Part shown: positions 59,344-64,000 of the stretch, one piece after another
How positions within the stretch are numbered: the stretch's first letter is position 1
How the letters are laid out: the number at the start of each line of letters is the position of its first letter
Assembly: GCF_014805625.2 (NCBI RefSeq)
Contig: NW_023998427.1
Location: forward strand, 2,484,092-2,548,091
Direction of reading: 5' to 3'
Source of the DNA: Glossina fuscipes
Taxonomy: Eukaryota > Arthropoda > Insecta > Diptera > Glossinidae
Length of the DNA stretch: 64,000 nt
Program-made: the position numbers and the translations under genes
The notes under the pieces: model-generated
Databases searched by the model: none
Told to the model about the DNA's origin: nothing
What the model saw: the letters and a program-made list of their open reading frames with translations, nothing else

Positions 59344-62300
59344 GTATTTACAAAATGATCTTCAATTATTCATTAAATAGACAAATATGCTCACTTCTTC
59401 TTCCATCCGCGAGGTAAATGTGGATACAAAGCAAATTATTATCGATTGGAGCGATAAACATCATTCGGTCTACGATTTAAAATGGTTAAAAGAACGGGCA
59501 TTCAATGAAAAATATCGACAAGATTATCTTAAACACTTTTATAGACCAAAGACCCAACATTGGCCAGGAAGCGATTTTAAGAGAGTCGCTCAATTATTTA
59601 ATTTTAATAGCATTATGAATGACAATAATGGTAAGTTAAATAAAAGTAAATAAAAAATTTTTAGAGTGGACGGCAGCCCACCATTAAATATCTTACACAA
59701 CTCCGTTTAATACAGTTGTTCATATAATGCCGTTTTAAAATCAAACGTTTTATGAGAAGTGATCGAAAAGGTGGTCCGAGCAAAACCATCTCTAATAATG
59801 CACGTTTTTGATCCAAGACACACCGATATAAAAAATTTCAACAAAATATCTCAGAAATTGCAGCCTGTAAATTCAAAAATATACAAGAGGGACAGATGGA
59901 CAGATAAGCTTCTGTATAATAAAAAGTGGGTCTATCTCAAGTCCTTCTGGTTATTATTTACACCAAAAGTGGTGGTGTGGGATATAAAAAACGAAAAACT
60001 AAAAAAAATTGAAACGAAAGTAAAAACACCAAAGATGCACCAAAGATGCTAATAATTGTGCCACAAAGGGAATTTACGAAATTTCATGCATATCAAGCTA
60101 AGAAAAATATTGAAAATGCATGTAACATTTGCCAAGGTTGTGTGAGTTAGCGCGCACAATGTCAAGATGTTTATTTAACAGGAGATCAATTTGAAGTGTT
60201 TAACTCTTATTTGTTATTATATTTTTTTGATTAGTTCTTAGATTATGGCTGGAATGTTTGGCTACTTACGGTGTGGCCATTATAAAGGAGGCGCCCATTG
60301 AAAAGTCAGTGGTAAGACAACTGGGCAATCGTGTTGGCTTCTTAAAAAGCACAACTTATGGGTAAATCAAATTAAGTTAAAAATCGTGACAGATAAAAAA
60401 AATCGTGTAATAAAGAGAGAATTTTTTTTATCTGTATTTTATAATAGAGAAGAATTTATTGTACAAGCCAAGGCAGATGCTAAAAACGTAGCTTATCTTT
60501 CGGATCCTTTGCCGCCACACACAGATTTACCATATTATGAATACAAGCCTGGTTGCAATCTACTGCACTGTATGGTGCAATCAAAGTCTAAGGGTGGCTA
60601 TAACTTACTCGTCGATGCCTTTCATATAGCTGATCGTATGAAAGCCGAACATACGAAGGATTATAAGATTTTGCTAAGTACTCTGGTCGATTGGAATGAC
60701 ATTGGTAGCGAAAACGATCGAGTTTTTCATAATATTTGGAGAGCGCCAGTTATAGTGTAAGTGAAAAGCAAACTACAAATATCTCCTAATTGAGCAAATG
60801 AAATGAAAGAATAAGATGCATGTAAATACTTGATAGCTTTTAGAAAATGTGAAGCGAAATGTGCGTAGCATAGCGAATTGTATTTCTAGCTTTCGTTCCA
60901 TCAACCATAAATGAACCTTCAATCTAAATGCGTATTAGAAGAAAACAAAGCCCATATACAGATTGTCAGAGAGTGAGGAATATTAAGTTTGTTTTTGATA
61001 TTATCGTATTTCGAAAGGGGGGGCTCAAAACCCATATAAAGCATGTGTGGCTTTCAATGATAATGTAATGCAGGTTAAGTCAAAACATTATATGCGGTCA
61101 TGGCTCACTATTAAATATTATACTTTCCGTACAGTGCCTTATTTTGAAAAGTCGTTATGTAGGAAGCGATTCATTCTGAACCGATTTGACCAGCATTCAC
61201 CTTTAGGCAAAAAAGCACTAGTATACCAAATTTCATCAAAATACCTCATAAATTGTGATATATAGGTTAAACGCAAGAAAATAAGATGGACAGACAGGCG
61301 CACGTGTTTAAATCAAATCAGAAAGTGATTCTGAATCGATCAGTTTAATAAAAAGGGATCCATTTCAAGCCCTTCCACGTGTTAGATACATCCGCAAAAC
61401 CTAAATGTACCCTTGCACCGCAACGGATGTAGAGTATAAAAATGAGTTGGCCTTTGCGTCTTCTAAAACCAGAAGTATTTTAAATGCAGATGAATTACCC
61501 ATGAGTAGTCGAATAGGTAAAAATCACGACTACCAAGTCAGTGTTCGTGAGTTCAAGTCTCAAATGCTGCACAGTGAGCGCTTAGTTGGCAAAGGAATAA
61601 CACTTATCGGTCGTTTCCTTTCCTCATTTATTTCTAACCCCTCGTCCTGGTACACGAATACCGCACGCTCCACAAACGATTCAACGAAAAAGCGAGGACT
61701 AAGTTTACAATTTATGCAAAGGAAGCAATTGGAAAGGTGGTTTTTTTAATATTTACCCTTATGGACTAAATCGATAACGAGTCTCGCGCAAAATTATGTT
61801 AATATCTCGACATAAAAACTTTCGCTGGACCATCTGATATATCCAAGAATTAATAAGGCATTAAAAGTTTTTAATATCCGTGGAAGGAGGGGGGAGGGGC
61901 TTATGAAAAAGACATATGAATTTATTTTGTGATTAATCGCTTCAGATTATTTGGACGGCAATAGTTAGTATTCTAGTATTATAAATATATAGTTTCGTCT
62001 CTTGATTTTTTTTTGTTTTTCAAGTTTAATTGTACATCAAAAATGAATAGTGAAAATTTGTTGGTAGTTTTGGAAATCTCACTAAGATTTGAAAGCGCGT
62101 TCTATGACGCTGGTCTTGCTCATTACCAAAGAAAGTTATTCATCTGTAAATGGTAGATAACTTGAATTTGTTTTTTCAACAGTTGCTCAGTGTCGTTAAA
62201 TTAAAAAAAAACTAATTTTTTTTTTTTATTTCCTTATATTTCTCCTGCTACTTATTCTCTTCCTTTATTGCAACAGTTTAGACAACGAAGGAAATTACAT

Positions 62301-62589
62301 GCGTATAAATCACAGTATACCGCAACGCGATAGTCACTTTTCAGTACCAATCGATAAAGTTCTGCCCTGGTATGAGGCATACACAAAGTTTGTACGTCTG
62401 GCACGTAACGATGCTATTACATTTAAAACGTCACCCGGCGATGTTTTAACATTTAATAATTTACGTGTGCTGCACGGCCGTACGGGTTACGATGACACAG
62501 ACGAAAATGTGCGTTACATTGTCGGAGGCTATCTTGACTGGGATATTATTTACTCCAAGCTGAGAGTATTAAAAACCACCACTAGGTAA
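59074..62589 (+). CDS. BBOX1: gamma-butyrobetaine dioxygenase (BBOX-type), five exons
   Basis: Exons: 59074-59343, 59414-59630, 60235-60361, 60448-60756 and 62277-62589. They join in phase to 411 residues plus stop, against 387 in human BBOX1. The family hydroxylates gamma-butyrobetaine to L-carnitine using Fe(II), oxygen and 2-oxoglutarate; this is known for the family, not shown here. Visible: an N-terminal zinc-site domain (WLRDNCYCNAC, Cys60/62/65, with His106), then the oxygenase core with HTD (His229, Asp231), LHGR (His374) and the 2-oxoglutarate Arg387 before GGYLDWD. The segment KPGCNLLHC and the DIG and FTF-type motifs follow human BBOX1 more closely than trimethyllysine hydroxylase. 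The start is the first ATG; the open frame runs further upstream but only from a TTG. Splice signals are canonical except intron 1, whose 3' end is GAG. Introns 2 and 4 hold DINE-like repeats. Identity is near certain; the substrate is inferred from the family. Confidence 0.93.
59414..59630 (+). CDS. BBOX1: BBOX gene exon 2
   Basis: Encodes residues 91-162 plus one base. It reads VNVDTKQIIIDWSDKHHS, matching the human segment that carries the fourth zinc ligand (His106 here). The acceptor chosen is GAG at 59411-59413, giving a 70-nt intron with a pyrimidine run and a TTAAAT branch-like site 35 nt before it. The nearer TAG at 59378-59380 would give a 37-nt intron, shorter than fly introns usually are; it would add eleven residues in frame. 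The donor is G|GTAAGT. Confidence 0.85.
59655..59990 (-). mobile_element. DINE-like element in BBOX intron 2
   Basis: The left end GGACGGCAGCCCACCATTAA is the degenerate 3' hairpin followed by ATATCTTACACAAC. The right end, in minus orientation, has TATATCCCACACCACCACTT. The body has GGGACAGATGGACAGATAAG and ATAATAAAAAGTGGGTCTAT. A 97-codon frame at 59759-60052 lies inside it and is not coding. Confidence 0.6.
60235..60361 (+). CDS. BBOX1: BBOX gene exon 3
   Basis: Completes codon 163 and encodes residues 164-204 plus two bases. It reads WLECLATYGVAIIKEAP then LGNRVGF, equivalent to the human WLSTLKKVGIVRL and LGKRMGF blocks at the start of the double-stranded beta-helix. The acceptor follows TTTTTTTGATTAG and the donor is GG|GTAAAT. 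It contains no Met and has a stop just past the donor, so it is easily missed by an ORF search. Confidence 0.88.
60448..60756 (+). CDS. BBOX1: BBOX gene exon 4 (HxD iron site)
   Basis: Completes codon 205 and encodes residues 206-307 plus two bases. DAKNVAY then PPHTDLPYYEYKPG holds the first two iron ligands, His229 and Asp231. LLHCMVQSKSKGGYNLLVDA is the usual follow-on strand carrying the GG turn. The acceptor is ATAATAG and the donor is AGT|GTAAGT. Intron 3, before it, is only 86 nt. Confidence 0.92.
61020..61440 (-). mobile_element. DINE-like element, mosaic, in BBOX intron 4
   Basis: Minus-orientation blocks: CAAATTTCATCAAAATACCT, AAGATGGACAGACAGGCG and ATTCTGAATCGATCAGTTTA, with the 5' head near 61400-61440 (TACCCTTGCACCGCAACGG, GATGTAGAGTATAA). 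TATTTTGAAAAGTCGTTATG (about 61142) is in the opposite orientation to the rest, so the copy is a mosaic. No 3' hairpin. Confidence 0.5.
61486..61570 (+). tRNA. tRNA-like sequence in BBOX intron 4 (pseudo-tRNA or SINE head)
   Basis: TAGTCGAATAGG (61506-61517) fits the A box. TGAG-TTCAAGT-CTCA (61548-61562) is a well-formed T arm with B box GTTCAAGTC. GCAG at 61486 can pair with CTGC at 61567. The inner stems do not form a normal cloverleaf. It resembles the 55.2 kb copy over ACTA...TCGT...TTCAA...CTCAA.TGC. Confidence 0.35.
61571..62276. other. remainder of BBOX intron 4
   Basis: Nothing beyond poly-T tracts and the polypyrimidine acceptor. The sense frame 61405-61749 has no motif and overlaps repeats. 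Confidence 0.5.
62277..62589 (+). CDS. BBOX1: BBOX gene exon 5 (distal His, 2OG arginine)
   Basis: Completes codon 308 and encodes residues 309-411. It contains the SPGDVLTFNNLRVLHGR block with the third iron ligand His374, then Arg387 and GGYLDWD. The position usually held by Trp in FDNWR is Leu370 here. A long pyrimidine tract and GCAACAG form a strong acceptor. The frame stops at TAA 62587-62589. An ACTAG|GTAAAT sequence at 62585/62586 could act as a donor and bypass that stop (see findings). Confidence 0.92.
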
Positions 62590-62646
62590 ATGGTAGACTG
62601 AAACTCTTTTCATTTTCCTAACATGGATTTTGTCTTTATAAAGAAT

Positions 62647-62677
<31 letters not shown>

Positions 62678-62678
62678 C

Positions 62679-62684
62679 AATAAA
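62679..62684 (+). terminator. polyadenylation signal for the BBOX gene
   Basis: AATAAA lies 90 nt after the stop codon, immediately behind a 26-T run. A second AATAAA is found near 63238. The first is the simplest choice for a compact fly transcript. Confidence 0.5.
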
Positions 62685-62689
62685 AGCCA

Positions 62690-63759
62690 CTTTTCTACTT
62701 CCTCCGATCAGTGAGGAAGTAAATTATGAATATTATTTTTTAAATTTATTTATGTGATTCTTTTATGCTCACTAGGGGAAATATTGAAATGTATCAGGCA
62801 AGTATTGCTGTTCCATTCCTCAATTGTTTCACACATTTATTTATGATATATCTTAATTAATCGTAAGCTGGCAATTTTTTAATTTTCATTATTTTTGATA
62901 TAGTATTCTGCCTAAACACTTTTTAGTGCCATTTCTAGGCACAGTGTGACTATGGCTTTGATTGGCCAAAGTGCACGGTTTTGAGGAAAAAAGATTTGCT
63001 AACGTGAGAAGAGTTTGACCGATTTTTTCCCATGACAAATATAATTTTGCCACTTACTGAAGGATTGCCAATTTTTAAAGTGCAGTTTCGGTTTCAACCG
63101 TATCTTGTTACTCAGCAACCACTTACTTGCTTTTCTCCTTTTTTTTTTGTCGTCAAACACATATTAACCATGACTTTTGTAAATTATAATATCAAACGCG
63201 AGGGAAATCATTACTTTTTTTCGGCTTATGTTTCATAAATAAATTTCAAAGTTAAAGTGCAGCAGGTTTCAGCAAAAATATATGACAATATTAAAGTAAG
63301 ACGCTAAGTAAACAGGAGTCTTCTCTACCGTATCTGCAGCAGCATTCCGTATGTATATCTCCGGAAAGCACATATAACTATAACTTTAGATAAGAAAATC
63401 TAAACTCCAACCTAAACTGAACTCTTTGCGGAAACATAATCAAACCCAATACGCTAGCTAGCAACACATCCGTTTTCAAACTTTTAGTTCAGTTCTGTGC
63501 ACTTGACAGCTTTTGTTTAGCATAAGGCATCGCGACAATACAGAATTAATTTAATTTTACCTTAAATTATGACAAATACATATACATTTTTTTTCGTAAA
63601 ATGTTTATAAAATATTACGCTTAGTTGACCAGGCAAAGCATGACAGTTTATTTTGCTTGTAGAAAAAAAAAGAAGGTAACTCCGCCTTTAGTTACTTCAG
63701 GACAACGCATATTGGTTGGACTTGATTTGTTGTTTTAAAAACAAAGACAAGCAAAAACG
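62690..63759. other. non-coding DNA downstream of the BBOX gene
   Basis: A 68-codon frame at 63032-63238 has no motif. A second AATAAA near 63238. No other gene seen. Confidence 0.5.
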
Positions 63760-64000
63760 CTATAATCGGGCAAGACCGACGATTAAATATACTACGTCTC
63801 ATCGTCTAATCTTCAGTATTTGGTGACAAAAAATCCAAAATTAATGTCTTGTTTCTTTGCAAAAGCAAGCTTCCGATAGGAGCCCTTTAATCACGTGAGA
63901 TCTAAAAAATAGAATTGCTTGCTTTAGAGGGTAGTTCCTAGGTCCATCTAATTATTATGATTATTATTAAATTAGCCAGAGAAATAAATTACAAGTCCGT
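63760..64000 (-). mobile_element. DINE-like element, GTCGG class, cut by the window end
   Basis: Hairpin ATCGGGCAAGACCGAC (about 63766-63781) then GATTAAATATACTACGTC, as at the 3' end of the 33.7 and 54.0 kb copies. The body matches weakly (AGCCCTTTAATCACGTGAGA against the GATAACCCCTTTACATGTTA block). Confidence 0.55.

Noticed and set aside
59759..60052. 97-codon + strand frame in BBOX intron 2 as an extra exon
   Set aside because: It belongs to a DINE-like repeat, and joining it would break the conserved exon 2 to exon 3 phase.
61405..61749. 114-codon sense frame in BBOX intron 4
   Set aside because: Overlaps a repeat end and the tRNA-like segment; no motif, and using it would break the BBOX reading frame.

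Overview
This is eukaryotic, A+T-rich, repeat-dense chromosomal DNA from a higher fly; a tephritid-like fruit fly is my best guess (inference). Supporting signs are short spliced exons with GT..AG introns, AT and ATAC microsatellites, long poly-A/T tracts, several mariner subfamilies, I- and Jockey-like non-LTR relics, and many short elements built like Drosophila INE-1/DINE-1 (Helentron-associated) repeats. No bacterial operon, CRISPR array, phage or plasmid feature was seen.

One host gene is clearly intact: a five-exon gamma-butyrobetaine dioxygenase (BBOX-type 2-oxoglutarate/Fe(II) oxygenase, the last step of carnitine synthesis) on the + strand at 59074-62589. All five exons join in phase to a 411-residue protein that keeps the zinc-site cysteines and histidine, the HxD...H iron triad and the 2-oxoglutarate arginine. 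An initiator-like TCAGTT lies just upstream, a (GA)n tract about 0.5 kb further up, and an AATAAA downstream.

Near the left end (about 4605-5539) is a broken, apparently intronless copy of the WD40 mRNA-export factor Rae1, with several frame changes, stop codons and a 10-N assembly gap. The rest is mostly transposon debris. It includes an I-type LINE 3' end with (TAA)n tail (25470-25920, -); a decayed Jockey/I-like reverse transcriptase (31360-32700, +); mariner transposase fragments of at least three types (18940-19565 -, 50690-50870 -, 57640-57905 +); a Tc1-like N-terminal fragment (7870-8130); and at least 18 DINE-like pieces in two classes that differ in their 3' hairpin, TTCGG-N6-CCGAA or GTCGG-N6-CCGAC. 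Two DINE-like copies sit in the long introns of the BBOX gene. Two tRNA-like segments (55.2 and 61.5 kb) resemble each other and may be heads of a tRNA-derived SINE.

Several short stretches read like protein but match nothing I recognise. Examples are a 93-codon frame ending at a perfect GTAAGT donor (12067-12345, -), a 68-codon frame (28158-28361, -), and a 108-codon + strand frame interrupted by one TGA-C stop (22914-23243). They are listed as candidates, not genes. A 400-N gap lies at 40447-40846. Boundaries of repeats are approximate because they were read by eye.
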